Shown here: positions 24,641 through 33,669 of the stretch, piece by piece
How positions within the stretch are numbered: the stretch's first letter is position 1
Layout of the letters: each line of letters starts with the position of its first letter
Assembly: GCA_045531585.1 (NCBI GenBank)
Contig: JAZSEH010000006.1
Location: forward strand, 33,237-97,236
Source of the DNA: SIG587 sp045531585
GTDB lineage: Bacteria; Bacillota; Clostridia; Oscillospirales; Acutalibacteraceae
Length of the DNA stretch: 64,000 bases
Reading direction: 5' to 3'
Translations under genes and position numbers: made by a program
Notes under the pieces: model-generated
Told to the model about the DNA's origin: nothing
The model's database searches: none
What the model saw: only the letters and a program-made list of their open reading frames with translations

Positions 24641-27600
24641 ATGGCAAAAAGAACAGACCTTAAAAAGATTTTAATAATCGGCTCAGGTCCTATAGTTATA
24701 GGTCAGGCGGCCGAGTTTGACTATGCAGGCACGCAGGCTTGTCTTGCTCTTAAGGAGGAAGGCTATGAGGTTGTGCTTTGCAACTCTAACCCTGCTACCA
24801 TAATGACCGACACCACCATAGCGGATAAGGTTTATATGGAACCTCTTACCCTTGAATACGTGGCAAAAATCCTCCGATACGAGCGCCCCGATGCCATTGT
24901 TCCAGGCATCGGCGGACAGACGGGTCTTAATCTGGCTATGCAGCTTGAAAAGAAGGGCGTTTTAAAGGAGTGCGGCGTTGAGCTTCTTGGTACCAGCAGC
25001 GAAAGTATTGAGCGCGCTGAGGATAGAGAAATGTTCAAGGAGCTTTGCCAGTCTATTGGTGAGCCTACAATTCCTTCCGAAATTACATATAATCTTGATG
25101 AAGCAAAAGCGGCCGCCGCAAAAATAGGCTACCCCGTAGTGCTCCGTCCTGCTTTCACCCTTGGCGGTACAGGCGGCGGATTTGCCTATAACGAGGAGGA
25201 GCTTGTTGAGGTCGGCACCAACGCCTTCAAGCTTTCTCCCGTGCATCAGGTGCTTATTGAGAAGAGTGTAAAGGGCTATAAGGAAATAGAGTTTGAGGTT
25301 ATGCGTGATTCTACCGACCACGCTATTACCATCTGCGGTATGGAGAACATAGACCCCGTAGGCGTTCATACAGGTGACTCTCTTGTTGTGGCTCCCATTA
25401 TGACCCTTAGCGACCACGACCTTAAAATGCTTAATGACAGCGCCATAAAGATTATCCGTGAGTTAAAAATAGAGGGTGGCTGTAACGTTCAGTTTGCTCT
25501 TGATCCTCACTCAAGCAATTACTATCTTATTGAGGTTAACCCCCGCGTTTCCCGTTCCTCTGCGCTGGCCTCCAAAGCAAGCGGATATCCCATTGCCCGT
25601 GTTACCGCTAAAATAGCAGTTGGTATGGCCCTTGAGGATATTGCCATAGCCAACACCAATGCCGCCTTTGAGCCTGCTCTTGATTACGTTATTGCTAAGC
25701 TGCCCCGTTTCCCCTTTGATAAATTTACAACCGCCTCCAACATTCTGGGTACTCAGATGAAGGCAACAGGTGAGGTAATGGGCATAGGCTCAAATCTTGA
25801 GGAGTGCTTGCTTAAGGGCATACGCTCCCTTGAGGTGGGCGTAAACCACCTTTACCACCATAAGTTTGATAATATGTCTGATGAGGACCTTCTTAAATAC
25901 ATAAGCCAATTCCGTGACGATAACATATTTGCCATTGCCGAAAGCCTTTACAGGGGTGCAACCGTTGAACAAATTCACGATATAACCAAGATTACCCCCT
26001 TCTTCCTTGAGGCGATAAAGCACATTATTGATATGGAGTCAACCCTTAAGGGAAACCCCTTTGACCTGGAAACACTTAAAAGTGCGAAGAAAATGGGCTT
26101 CTCCGATAAATACGTTGCAAGAATGTGGGAATGCACCGAAATTGATGTGTTTAATTTCCGTAAGGAGCATAATCTTTTCCCCGTATTTAAAATGGTTGAT
26201 ACCTGCCATACAGGAGCATATATTCCGTATTTCTACTCCTCCTATACAGGTGAAAACGCTTCACGCCTTACCGATAAAAAGAAGATTGTTGTTTTAGGTG
26301 CAGGTCCTATCCGTATAGGTCAGGGTGTTGAGTTTGACTATTCCACAGTTCATGCCGTTACCACCATTAAGGAATCCGGCTACGAGGCAATTATTATAAA
26401 CAATAACCCCGAAACCGTTTCCACCGATTATACCACCGCCGATAAGCTTTATTTTGAACCCCTCACTCCTGAGGACGTTATGAATATTATTGAGTTTGAA
26501 AAACCCGAGGGTGTAATTGCATCCTTGGGCGGTCAGACTGCAATTAACCTTGCAGAGCCCTTAATGCAGCGCGGCGTTAAGATTATAGGTACCGACTGTG
26601 ACGCTATTGAGCGTGCAGAAAACCGCGACAGCTTCGAGAAGGTACTCCACGACCTTGACATTCCTCAGCCTAAGGGAAAGGCCGTTACAAAGATTGAGGA
26701 CGGCATTGCCGCCGCAGCCGATATTGGCTACCCTGTGCTTGTTCGTCCCAGCTTTGTTCTTGGCGGCAGAGCTATGCAGATAGTTGCCAATGAGGAGCAG
26801 CTCCGTCATTACCTTAAAACCGCCGTTGAAATTGATGAGGATAAGCCCGTCCTTGTTGATAAATACATTCAGGGTAAAGAGGTTGAGGTAGACGCCATTT
26901 GTGACGGAAGAGACGTGTTTGTACCCGGTATTATGGAGCTTGTTGAGCGTACAGGTATTCACTCAGGTGACTCCATAAGCGTATATCCCACCTTCAGTAT
27001 CTCAGATAAGGTTAAGGGCACAATCCTGCAGTATGCCAAGAAATTAGGTCTTGGAATAGGCATTGTTGGTCTTTACAACATTCAATTTATCGTTGATGAA
27101 AATGACAACGTATTTATAATTGAGGTTAACCCCCGTTCCTCCCGTACGGTACCCTTCCTTTCAAAGTCAACAGGCTATAGCCTTGCCGATATAGCCACCG
27201 AGGTTATTATGGGCAAGAGCCTTAAGGAGCAGGGAATATTTGATATTTATCCCAATGAGAAAAACCGTTGGTACGTAAAGGTTCCCGTGTTCTCCTTTAA
27301 TAAGATTAGAGGACTTGATGCATATCTATCTCCCGAAATGAAGTCCACAGGTGAAGCCATTGGTTATGACGATAAGCTTAACCGTGCACTTTTCAAGGCC
27401 CTTCAGGCATCGGGTATGCATCTGCAAAACTACGGTACCGTATTTGCTACCATAGCCGATAAGGATAAGCAGGAGGCATTACCACTTATCCGCCGTTTCT
27501 ATAATCTGGGCTTCAATATTGAGGCAACCGAGGGTACCGCAAAATTCCTTAAAGAAAACGGTATTCGTACACATATGCGCAAAAAGATAAGCGAAGACGG

Positions 27601-27814
27601 TGAGGAAATCCCCAATGCACTTCGTCAAGGACATATTGCTTACGTAATCAATACACGTGATATCGACAGCAGCGGTAGTAATAATGACGGTCAGGAAATT
27701 CGTCGTTGCGCTATCGAAAATAATGTAACAATGTTTACCGCTCTTGATACCGTAAGGGTTTTATTAGACGTTCTTGAGGAAACCACACTTACAATTTCCA
27801 CAATAGACGCATAA
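24641..27814 (+). CDS. carB: Carbamoyl-phosphate synthase large subunit
   Basis: This 1057-residue full-length CarB makes carbamoyl phosphate from bicarbonate, ammonia and two ATP. Two homologous ATP-grasp halves are visible, opening with KILIIGSGPIVIGQAAEFDYAG (residue about 8) and IVVLGAGPIRIGQGVEFDYS (about 548). An oligomerisation region lies between, and a C-terminal MGS-type allosteric domain follows (about 925-1057). It needs a glutaminase partner (CarA); no carA is next to it, so ammonia must come from a distant subunit. AGGAGG precedes the ATG. Confidence 0.97.
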   Translation: MAKRTDLKKILIIGSGPIVIGQAAEFDYAGTQACLALKEEGYEVVLCNSNPATIMTDTTIADKVYMEPLTLEYVAKILRYERPDAIVPGIGGQTGLNLAMQLEKKGVLKECGVELLGTSSESIERAEDREMFKELCQSIGEPTIPSEITYNLDEAKAAAAKIGYPVVLRPAFTLGGTGGGFAYNEEELVEVGTNAFKLSPVHQVLIEKSVKGYKEIEFEVMRDSTDHAITICGMENIDPVGVHTGDSLVVAPIMTLSDHDLKMLNDSAIKIIRELKIEGGCNVQFALDPHSSNYYLIEVNPRVSRSSALASKASGYPIARVTAKIAVGMALEDIAIANTNAAFEPALDYVIAKLPRFPFDKFTTASNILGTQMKATGEVMGIGSNLEECLLKGIRSLEVGVNHLYHHKFDNMSDEDLLKYISQFRDDNIFAIAESLYRGATVEQIHDITKITPFFLEAIKHIIDMESTLKGNPFDLETLKSAKKMGFSDKYVARMWECTEIDVFNFRKEHNLFPVFKMVDTCHTGAYIPYFYSSYTGENASRLTDKKKIVVLGAGPIRIGQGVEFDYSTVHAVTTIKESGYEAIIINNNPETVSTDYTTADKLYFEPLTPEDVMNIIEFEKPEGVIASLGGQTAINLAEPLMQRGVKIIGTDCDAIERAENRDSFEKVLHDLDIPQPKGKAVTKIEDGIAAAADIGYPVLVRPSFVLGGRAMQIVANEEQLRHYLKTAVEIDEDKPVLVDKYIQGKEVEVDAICDGRDVFVPGIMELVERTGIHSGDSISVYPTFSISDKVKGTILQYAKKLGLGIGIVGLYNIQFIVDENDNVFIIEVNPRSSRTVPFLSKSTGYSLADIATEVIMGKSLKEQGIFDIYPNEKNRWYVKVPVFSFNKIRGLDAYLSPEMKSTGEAIGYDDKLNRALFKALQASGMHLQNYGTVFATIADKDKQEALPLIRRFYNLGFNIEATEGTAKFLKENGIRTHMRKKISEDGEEIPNALRQGHIAYVINTRDIDSSGSNNDGQEIRRCAIENNVTMFTALDTVRVLLDVLEETTLTISTIDA

Positions 27815-27822
27815 GAGGAAAG

Positions 27823-28554
27823 ATGATGAAACAGGGATTATTTGATATAACAGAAAACATCCGCCTTACAGAAGGCATATATAAAATGTGCCTTCGTGGC
27901 GACACCTCTGCCGTCACCGCACCCGGAAAGTTTATAAATATTAAGCTTGACGGGCTTTATCTGCGCCGCCCCATTTCGGTGTATGACTGTGAAGGTGATA
28001 CAGTTACTATCATTTATAAAGTGGTAGGCAAGGGTACAAAGGTAATGAGCGAAATGAAGGAAGGAACCCTTGACGTGCTCACAGGCCTTGGTAACGGCTA
28101 TAATACTCACCTTTCAGGGGATAAACCCTTACTGCTTGGCGGCGGTGTAGGCGTTCCACCCCTTTATATGCTGGCCAAGGAGCTTATTAAACAGGGTAAA
28201 GATGTCACCGTAGTATTGGGCTTTAATAAGCAAAGCGAGATATTCTGTGAGGATGAATTTAAGGCCCTTGGTGCTAAGGTTTACATAACCACGGTTGATG
28301 GCTCTTACGGTGAAAAAGGCTTTGTTACCGACGTTATGAGGAACCTTGATTACACTCACTTTTATACCTGCGGTCCCGAGCCTATGCTTAAAGCCGTTTT
28401 TAACACTTCCGTTACATCGGGGCAGCTTAGCTTTGAGGAGCGTATGGGCTGTGGTTTTGGTGCCTGTATGGGTTGCTCCTGTAAGACTGTTACAGGCTAT
28501 AAAAGAATTTGTAAAGAGGGTCCCGTCTTAATGAAGGAGGAGATATTATGGTAA
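27823..28554 (+). CDS. pyrK: Dihydroorotate dehydrogenase electron-transfer subunit
   Basis: This 243-residue FAD and [2Fe-2S] protein transfers electrons from PyrD to NAD+. The FAD site RRPISVYDCEG, the nucleotide site LLLGGGVGVPPLYMLAKEL and the C-terminal cluster motif CGFGACMGCSCK plus a later Cys (RICKEGP) are all present. ATG 27823 or 27826 both follow AGAGG; 27826 has the better spacing. It overlaps pyrD by seven bases. Confidence 0.95.
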   Translation: MMKQGLFDITENIRLTEGIYKMCLRGDTSAVTAPGKFINIKLDGLYLRRPISVYDCEGDTVTIIYKVVGKGTKVMSEMKEGTLDVLTGLGNGYNTHLSGDKPLLLGGGVGVPPLYMLAKELIKQGKDVTVVLGFNKQSEIFCEDEFKALGAKVYITTVDGSYGEKGFVTDVMRNLDYTHFYTCGPEPMLKAVFNTSVTSGQLSFEERMGCGFGACMGCSCKTVTGYKRICKEGPVLMKEEILW

Positions 28555-29459
28555 ATTTAGGCGTTGAGCTTTGCGGCATTCACCTTGATAACCCTATTAT
28601 CCCCGCCAGCGGTACCTTTGGCTTCGGTTATGAATTTGCAGATATTTATGATATAAACGTGCTGGGCACCTTTTCTTTTAAGGGTACAACCAAGGACCCG
28701 CGTTTTGGCAACCCCACCCCAAGAATTGCCGAATGTACTGCAGGTATGATAAATGCCGTAGGTCTCCAAAATCCGGGTGTGGAAAAGGTTATTAGCGAGG
28801 AACTGCCCAAGCTTAAAAAATGCTTTAATAAGCCCGTAATGGCTAACGTAAGCGGCTTTGCCGTGGAGGATTATGCTTATACCTGTGAGCGGCTTGATAA
28901 GGAAAGTCAGGTTGGCTGGCTTGAGGTAAACGTAAGCTGCCCCAACGTTCACGGCGGGGGAATGAGCTTTGGTACATCGCCCGAGGCGGCCGCACAGGTT
29001 ACAAAGGCGGTTAAGGCAGTTACAACAAAGCCTGTTATAATTAAGCTTTCACCAAATGTTACAGACATTGTTTCCATTGCTAAGGCTTGCGAGGAGGCAG
29101 GCGCTGACGGAATAAGCCTTATAAATACACTTCTTGGTATGAGAATAGACCTTCGTACCAAAAAGCCCGTTATAGCAAATACAATGGGCGGCTTTTCGGG
29201 TAGTGCAATATTCCCCGTGGCGGTGCGTATGGTTTATCAGGTGGCAAAGGCCGTTAAAATTCCCGTTGTGGGTATGGGTGGCGTTACAACAGCCGAGGAT
29301 GTTGTTGAAATGATGCTTGCAGGCGCCACCGCAGTTCAGGTGGGCGCGGCAAATCTGGTTGACCCCTTTGCCTGCAAAAAGATAATTGATGATTTACCCC
29401 GTGTTATGGAAAAATACGGAATAAATAGTTTAAACGAAATAATTGGAGGATGCAAATAA
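28548..29459 (+). CDS. pyrD: Dihydroorotate dehydrogenase, class 1B catalytic subunit
   Basis: This 303-residue FMN enzyme oxidises dihydroorotate to orotate. The active-site Cys, which marks class 1, lies in VNVSCPNVHGGG. FMN-binding residues are seen in GLQNPGVEKV and VGMGGVTTAEDV. Pairing with pyrK makes it the NAD-linked 1B type. AAGGAGG lies seven bases before the ATG. It overlaps the next start in TAATG. Confidence 0.96.
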   Translation: MVNLGVELCGIHLDNPIIPASGTFGFGYEFADIYDINVLGTFSFKGTTKDPRFGNPTPRIAECTAGMINAVGLQNPGVEKVISEELPKLKKCFNKPVMANVSGFAVEDYAYTCERLDKESQVGWLEVNVSCPNVHGGGMSFGTSPEAAAQVTKAVKAVTTKPVIIKLSPNVTDIVSIAKACEEAGADGISLINTLLGMRIDLRTKKPVIANTMGGFSGSAIFPVAVRMVYQVAKAVKIPVVGMGGVTTAEDVVEMMLAGATAVQVGAANLVDPFACKKIIDDLPRVMEKYGINSLNEIIGGCK

Positions 29460-30157
29460 TGGGTAAGGATGTAATTGTTGCTTGCGATTTTGCAAGCGCA
29501 GATGCAGTTTACAGTTTTCTTGATAAGTTTACGGGAAGAAAGCCCTTTGTTAAAATAGGTATGGAGCTTTTCTATGCCGAGGGCCCCGAAATCGTAAAGC
29601 AGATAAAGGCAAGAGGACATAAAATATTTCTTGATTTAAAGCTGCACGATATTCCCAATACCGTAAAAAAATCTATGTCAGTATTATCGGGCCTTGATGT
29701 GGATATAACAAATCTTCACGCCGCAGGCACCAAAAGAATGATGGAAGCCGCCCTTGAGGGTCTTACCCGTGCAGATGGCACCCGCCCTTTACTTATCGCT
29801 GTTACCCAGCTTACCTCCACCGATCAGGAGAGTATGGAAAATGATCTGCTTATAAAAGAGCCCATAGACAAGGTTGTTATGCACTATGCAAACAATGCAA
29901 AGGAAGCAGGACTTGACGGCGTTGTTTGCTCACCTCTTGAGGCAGGTAAGGTACACGATACCTGCGGTAATCAGTTTTTAACAATAACCCCCGGTGTTCG
30001 CTTTGCTGATGGTGAGATAGGCGACCAGAAGCGTGTTATGACCCCTGCTCAGGCTAAGGAGATAGGCTCCGATTACATTGTTGTAGGCAGACCTATTACC
30101 GCTGCCGAGGACCCCGTTGCGGCATACGAGCGCTGTGTCGCAGAGTTTGTTGATTAA
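29459..30157 (+). CDS. pyrF: Orotidine 5'-phosphate decarboxylase
   Basis: This 232-residue OMP decarboxylase makes UMP. The catalytic Lys-x-x-Asp tetrad is in FLDLKLHDIPNTV, with substrate-binding VACDF at the start and VVGRPITAA at the end. ATG 29459 overlaps the pyrD stop and has GGAGGA at eight bases; ATG 29450 lies within that SD and is rejected. Group I length. Confidence 0.95.
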   Translation: MGKDVIVACDFASADAVYSFLDKFTGRKPFVKIGMELFYAEGPEIVKQIKARGHKIFLDLKLHDIPNTVKKSMSVLSGLDVDITNLHAAGTKRMMEAALEGLTRADGTRPLLIAVTQLTSTDQESMENDLLIKEPIDKVVMHYANNAKEAGLDGVVCSPLEAGKVHDTCGNQFLTITPGVRFADGEIGDQKRVMTPAQAKEIGSDYIVVGRPITAAEDPVAAYERCVAEFVD

Positions 30158-30177
30158 TCCTTTTGGAGGAAATAAAA

Positions 30178-30834
30178 ATGGAAAGCTATAAAAGAGAATT
30201 TATTCAGTTTTTAGAGGGCGCAGGCGTTCTCAAATTCGGTGACTTTACCGCAAAGAGCGGCAGAAAAATCCCTTATTTTATCAATGCAGGCGATATTAAG
30301 ACAGGTGACCAGATAAGAAAGCTGGGTCAGTTTTATGCTAAAGCTTATGCCGAAAAGGTGGGAAATAGAAAGACTGTGCTTTACGGCCCCGCCTACAAGG
30401 GTATTCCCATTGCGGTTTCCGTTGCGTGCGCTCTTTCTGAAAACGGTCTTGACGTGCCCTTCTTCTTTAACCGTAAAGAGGAAAAGGACCATGGTGAGGG
30501 CGGCGTTTTCGTAGGCTATAAGCCTCAGGAGGGTGAGGAAATAGTAATAGTGGAGGACGTTATTACCGCAGGCACCGCTATTAGAGAGAGTATGGAAATT
30601 CTTTCATCACTTAAAGGCACAAAGGTTGCCGCCACCTTTGTTATGGTTGACCGTAAGGAAAAGGGTAAGACCGAAAAAAGTGCTATGGCAGAGGTAGGCG
30701 AGGAATTTGGTTTCCCCGTATACTCTGTTGTTGACGTTTACGATATTATTGAGTATTTAAGTGAAGACGATAAAAATCTCGAAAACGTTGAGCGAATAAA
30801 GAAATATCTCCAAATAAACGGTGCAAAAGAATAA
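30178..30834 (+). CDS. pyrE: Orotate phosphoribosyltransferase
   Basis: This 218-residue type I PRTase joins orotate to PRPP. The PRPP motif is IVIVEDVITAGTAI; the catalytic loop region is KEEKDHGEGG and the hood includes GPAYKGIPIAV. ATG 30178 has GGAGGA at eight bases; an upstream TTG at 30163 overlaps that SD and is rejected. Confidence 0.95.
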   Translation: MESYKREFIQFLEGAGVLKFGDFTAKSGRKIPYFINAGDIKTGDQIRKLGQFYAKAYAEKVGNRKTVLYGPAYKGIPIAVSVACALSENGLDVPFFFNRKEEKDHGEGGVFVGYKPQEGEEIVIVEDVITAGTAIRESMEILSSLKGTKVAATFVMVDRKEKGKTEKSAMAEVGEEFGFPVYSVVDVYDIIEYLSEDDKNLENVERIKKYLQINGAKE

Positions 30835-30856
30835 TTTTAAATAGGGGAGCATTAAA

Positions 30857-31777
30857 ATGCGAAGCTTAATTGATATTACCGATTTTACAACGCAGGAGCT
30901 GGACGCTCTTATTGCATCGGCTTGCGATATAATTGAAAATCCTGCGAAGTATGCTGAAGCCTGTAAGGGTAAAAAATTAGCAACTCTGTTCTTTGAGCCC
31001 TCAACCAGAACTCGCCTTTCATTTGAGGCGGCTATGTATGAGTTGGGCGGAAATGTAATAGGCTTTTCCGAAGCCGCAAGCTCCTCTGCCGCAAAGGGAG
31101 AAAGCGTTGCCGATACCGCAAAAACAATAAGCTGCTATGCCGATATTATTGCAATGCGCCATCCAAAAGAGGGTGCGCCCTACGTTGCTGCACAGAATGC
31201 GTCGATCCCCGTTATAAACGCGGGAGACGGCGGTCATTGTCATCCTACGCAGACCCTTGCCGACCTGCTTACCATCTACAGAGAGAAGGGCGGATTTAAT
31301 AATCTTACCGTTGGTTTTTGCGGTGACCTTAAATTTGGCAGAACGGTACATTCGTTAATAAACGCTTTGTCTCGTTATACGGGAATCAAGGTTGTGCTTA
31401 TCTCTCCCTTAGAGCTTAAGCTCCCAAGCTATGTTAAAAAGGATGTCTTAAAGAAAAACAACATCCCTTACGAGCAGACAACCAGCCTTGAGGAAGCAAT
31501 GCCCAAGCTTGACATACTTTATATGACACGTGTTCAGCGTGAGCGTTTCTTTAATGAGGAGGACTATTTAAGACTCCGTGATAGTTATATTTTAGAGCCC
31601 ACAAAGCTTAAAAATGCCAAGAAGGACCTGTGCATAATGCATCCGTTGCCCCGTGTAAACGAGATAAGCGTTGCCATTGACGATGATCCCAGAGCCTGCT
31701 ACTTTAAACAGGTTTTAAACGGCAAATTTATGCGTATGGCGCTTATCCTTAAACTTCTTGAGGAGGCTGGAAAATGA
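30857..31777 (+). CDS. pyrB: Aspartate carbamoyltransferase, catalytic subunit
   Basis: This 306-residue enzyme forms carbamoyl-aspartate. The carbamoyl-phosphate site FEPSTRTRLSFE, the HPTQTLADL loop and MHPLPRVNEI are all intact. AGGGGAG precedes the ATG. Its stop overlaps the pyrI ATG by four bases, so this organism uses an allosteric PyrB-PyrI complex rather than the free trimer common in Bacillus. Confidence 0.97.
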   Translation: MRSLIDITDFTTQELDALIASACDIIENPAKYAEACKGKKLATLFFEPSTRTRLSFEAAMYELGGNVIGFSEAASSSAAKGESVADTAKTISCYADIIAMRHPKEGAPYVAAQNASIPVINAGDGGHCHPTQTLADLLTIYREKGGFNNLTVGFCGDLKFGRTVHSLINALSRYTGIKVVLISPLELKLPSYVKKDVLKKNNIPYEQTTSLEEAMPKLDILYMTRVQRERFFNEEDYLRLRDSYILEPTKLKNAKKDLCIMHPLPRVNEISVAIDDDPRACYFKQVLNGKFMRMALILKLLEEAGK

Positions 31778-32193
31778 ATATAGATTCCATTTTGAACGGC
31801 GTTGTTATTGACCATATTACCGCAGGTCGCGGTATGCGCCTTTATGAACTTTTGGGCCTTGAAAGTCTTGAGTGCTCGGTTGCCTTAATCAAGAATGTGT
31901 CAAGCAAAAAGCAGGGCAAAAAGGATATTATTAAAATTGATGCGGATATCCCTGTTGATTTTGATGTTATAGGCTTTGTTGACCCGGGGGCTACTGTTAA
32001 TATTATACGTGACGGTGTGCTCATTGAAAAGCGGTCTATTCCTATGCCTGAAACCCTCACAAATGTTATAAAATGTAAAAATCCCCGTTGTATAACCTCG
32101 GTGGAGCAGGAGCTTTCACATGTCTTCCGTTTGACCGATAAGGATAGTAAGGTTTACCGCTGTATATACTGCGAAACTAAAGCAGGAAATTAA
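31774..32193 (+). CDS. pyrI: Aspartate carbamoyltransferase, regulatory subunit
   Basis: This 139-residue subunit binds CTP or ATP and transmits allosteric control to PyrB. The nucleotide domain holds DIPVDFDVIGFVDPGATVN. The zinc site is formed by two Cys in CKNPRC and two in CIYC at the end. It is the last pyr gene. Confidence 0.96.
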   Translation: MNIDSILNGVVIDHITAGRGMRLYELLGLESLECSVALIKNVSSKKQGKKDIIKIDADIPVDFDVIGFVDPGATVNIIRDGVLIEKRSIPMPETLTNVIKCKNPRCITSVEQELSHVFRLTDKDSKVYRCIYCETKAGN

Positions 32194-32249
32194 CCACAAA
32201 ACTAACAAAAATCTTTTTCAAAAAGCGACAAAATACGGCAATTCGTGCC

Positions 32250-32278
32250 TTGACACAAAATGCCCAATATGATATAAT
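32250..32278 (+). promoter_or_regulatory. Promoter of the purine operon
   Basis: TTGACA (32250-32255) and TATAAT (32273-32278) are 17 bases apart: a full consensus sigma-A promoter just before the ZTP aptamer. Confidence 0.9.
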
Positions 32279-32292
32279 TTATGGGTAAAATA

Positions 32293-32382
32293 GTTCCTTG
32301 TAACTGACGGATTTTTGTGGAGCACCACAGGGAGCAGGGAAGAGGTAGCATTACCTTATATTTTAGCCGACCGTCTGGGCAT
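32293..32382 (+). promoter_or_regulatory. ZTP (pfl) riboswitch aptamer
   Basis: The conserved parts are GTAACTGACGG at 32300-32310 and CCGACCGTCTGGGCA at 32367-32381, the invariant pfl blocks that build the ZMP/ZTP pocket and pseudoknot. The variable middle stem is at 32345-32356. ZTP binding marks a shortage of 10-formyl-THF, and these riboswitches switch purine and folate genes on. Here it precedes purE and a 14-kb operon that also has glyA and fhs. Confidence 0.93.
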
Positions 32383-32430
32383 ATTTAACTTATTTATAGT
32401 GATAAGTTAAGTGTGCCCTTTTAATTTTTT
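32377..32430 (+). terminator. Riboswitch expression-platform terminator
   Basis: A 16-bp stem (32377-32392 with 32403-32418, including G-T pairs) followed by TTTTAATTTTTT. Its 5' arm starts with GGGC of the aptamer's 3' conserved block, so ligand binding and termination exclude each other. Confidence 0.85.
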
Positions 32431-32444
32431 AAGGAGGATTTCTT

Positions 32445-32927
32445 ATGAAAAAGGTAGGTATAGTAATGGGTAGCGACAGTGATATGCCCATTATCGAAAA
32501 GGCAGTAAATGTCCTTAAGGAACTTGAGATTCCCTATGAGGTACATATTTATTCCGCACACCGCACTCCTGAGCAGGCAAGGGATTTTTCGGTAAAAGCC
32601 CGTGAAAATGGCTTCGGTGCCATTATTGCCGCCGCAGGAATGGCGGCTCACCTTGCAGGCGCTGTTGCCGCAAATACAACATTACCCGTAATCGGAATTC
32701 CCTGTAAATCCTCTGTGCTTGACGGTATGGATGCTCTGCTTTCCACCGTTCAGATGCCCACAGGCATTCCTGTTGCTACCGTTGCAATAAACGGCGGAGC
32801 AAACGCTGCTTTACTTGCCGCTCAGATTATTGCGGTGGAGGATAGCTCTCTTGCCGCAAGACTTGATGCTAAACGCGCTAAAGATAGTGCCGCAGTTCTT
32901 AATAAAGACGCTGCACTTAATATATAA
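32445..32927 (+). CDS. purE: N5-carboxyaminoimidazole ribonucleotide mutase, class I
   Basis: This 160-residue enzyme converts N5-CAIR to CAIR. GSDSDMPI at the start, the catalytic His in YSAHRTPE and AAGMAAHLAGAVA are conserved. The class I form normally needs PurK for N5-CAIR; no purK is in this operon. AAGGAGG precedes the ATG. First gene after the ZTP riboswitch. Confidence 0.95.
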   Translation: MKKVGIVMGSDSDMPIIEKAVNVLKELEIPYEVHIYSAHRTPEQARDFSVKARENGFGAIIAAAGMAAHLAGAVAANTTLPVIGIPCKSSVLDGMDALLSTVQMPTGIPVATVAINGGANAALLAAQIIAVEDSSLAARLDAKRAKDSAAVLNKDAALNI

Positions 32928-32962
32928 CTAATTAAAAAATGCAAAATAAAGGAGAAATTATT

Positions 32963-33649
32963 ATGGCAAACAAACTTTTGTACACAGGAAAAACCAAGGA
33001 TGTATTTGCACTTGAGAATGGCAACTGCCTTTTAAAGTTCAAGGATGATTGCACCGGTAAGGATGGCGTTTTTGATCCCGGTGAAAACTCTGTTGGCCTT
33101 ACTATTGAAGGCGTTGGAGATGTAAATCTTCGTATGTCTATTTACTTCTTTGAGAAAATAAATGCCGCAGGCATTAAGACCCACTATGTAAACGCTAACC
33201 TTGAGGATACCACTATGGAGGTTCTTGCCGCAAAGGTATTCGGCAAGGGCCTTGAGGTTATCTGCCGTTATAAGGCAGTAGGCAGCTTCTTCCGCCGCTA
33301 CAGCGATTATATTGAAGAGGGCGCAGATCTTGATGCTTATGTTGAAATGACCTTCAAAAACGATGCAAAGGGTGATCCCCTTGTAACTAAGGACGGTATC
33401 GTAGCACTCGGTGTTATGACCGAGAAGCAGTATGATGATATTAAGGAAATGACCCAGAAGATTACCAAAATAATCGCCGATGATTTAAAGGAAAAGGGTC
33501 TTGACCTTTATGACATTAAGTTTGAGTTCGGTTACGATGCAAACGGCGATGTAATGCTTATTGATGAAATCGCTTCGGGCAATATGCGTGTATATAAAAA
33601 CGGCGAGTATATTGATCCTATGACTCTTTCCGAGTTATTCTTTGCCTAA
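32963..33649 (+). CDS. purC: SAICAR synthetase
   Basis: This 228-residue ligase joins CAIR with aspartate. LLYTGKTKDVFAL, VICRYKAVGSFFRRY and DIKFEFGYD with LIDEIASGN are the ATP and substrate sites. ATG 32963 is eight bases after GGAG; the longer frame from 32939 lacks an SD. Confidence 0.94.
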   Translation: MANKLLYTGKTKDVFALENGNCLLKFKDDCTGKDGVFDPGENSVGLTIEGVGDVNLRMSIYFFEKINAAGIKTHYVNANLEDTTMEVLAAKVFGKGLEVICRYKAVGSFFRRYSDYIEEGADLDAYVEMTFKNDAKGDPLVTKDGIVALGVMTEKQYDDIKEMTQKITKIIADDLKEKGLDLYDIKFEFGYDANGDVMLIDEIASGNMRVYKNGEYIDPMTLSELFFA

Positions 33650-33669
33650 ACTATAAAGGAGCAAATTAA

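Noticed and set aside
26561..26962. Minus-strand frame opposite carB
   Set aside because: A reading-frame shadow of a highly conserved enzyme gene.
32194..32249. Terminator between pyrI and the purine promoter
   Set aside because: Only a six-base A/T pairing (CTTTTT with AAAAAG) is visible, too weak to support a terminator call.
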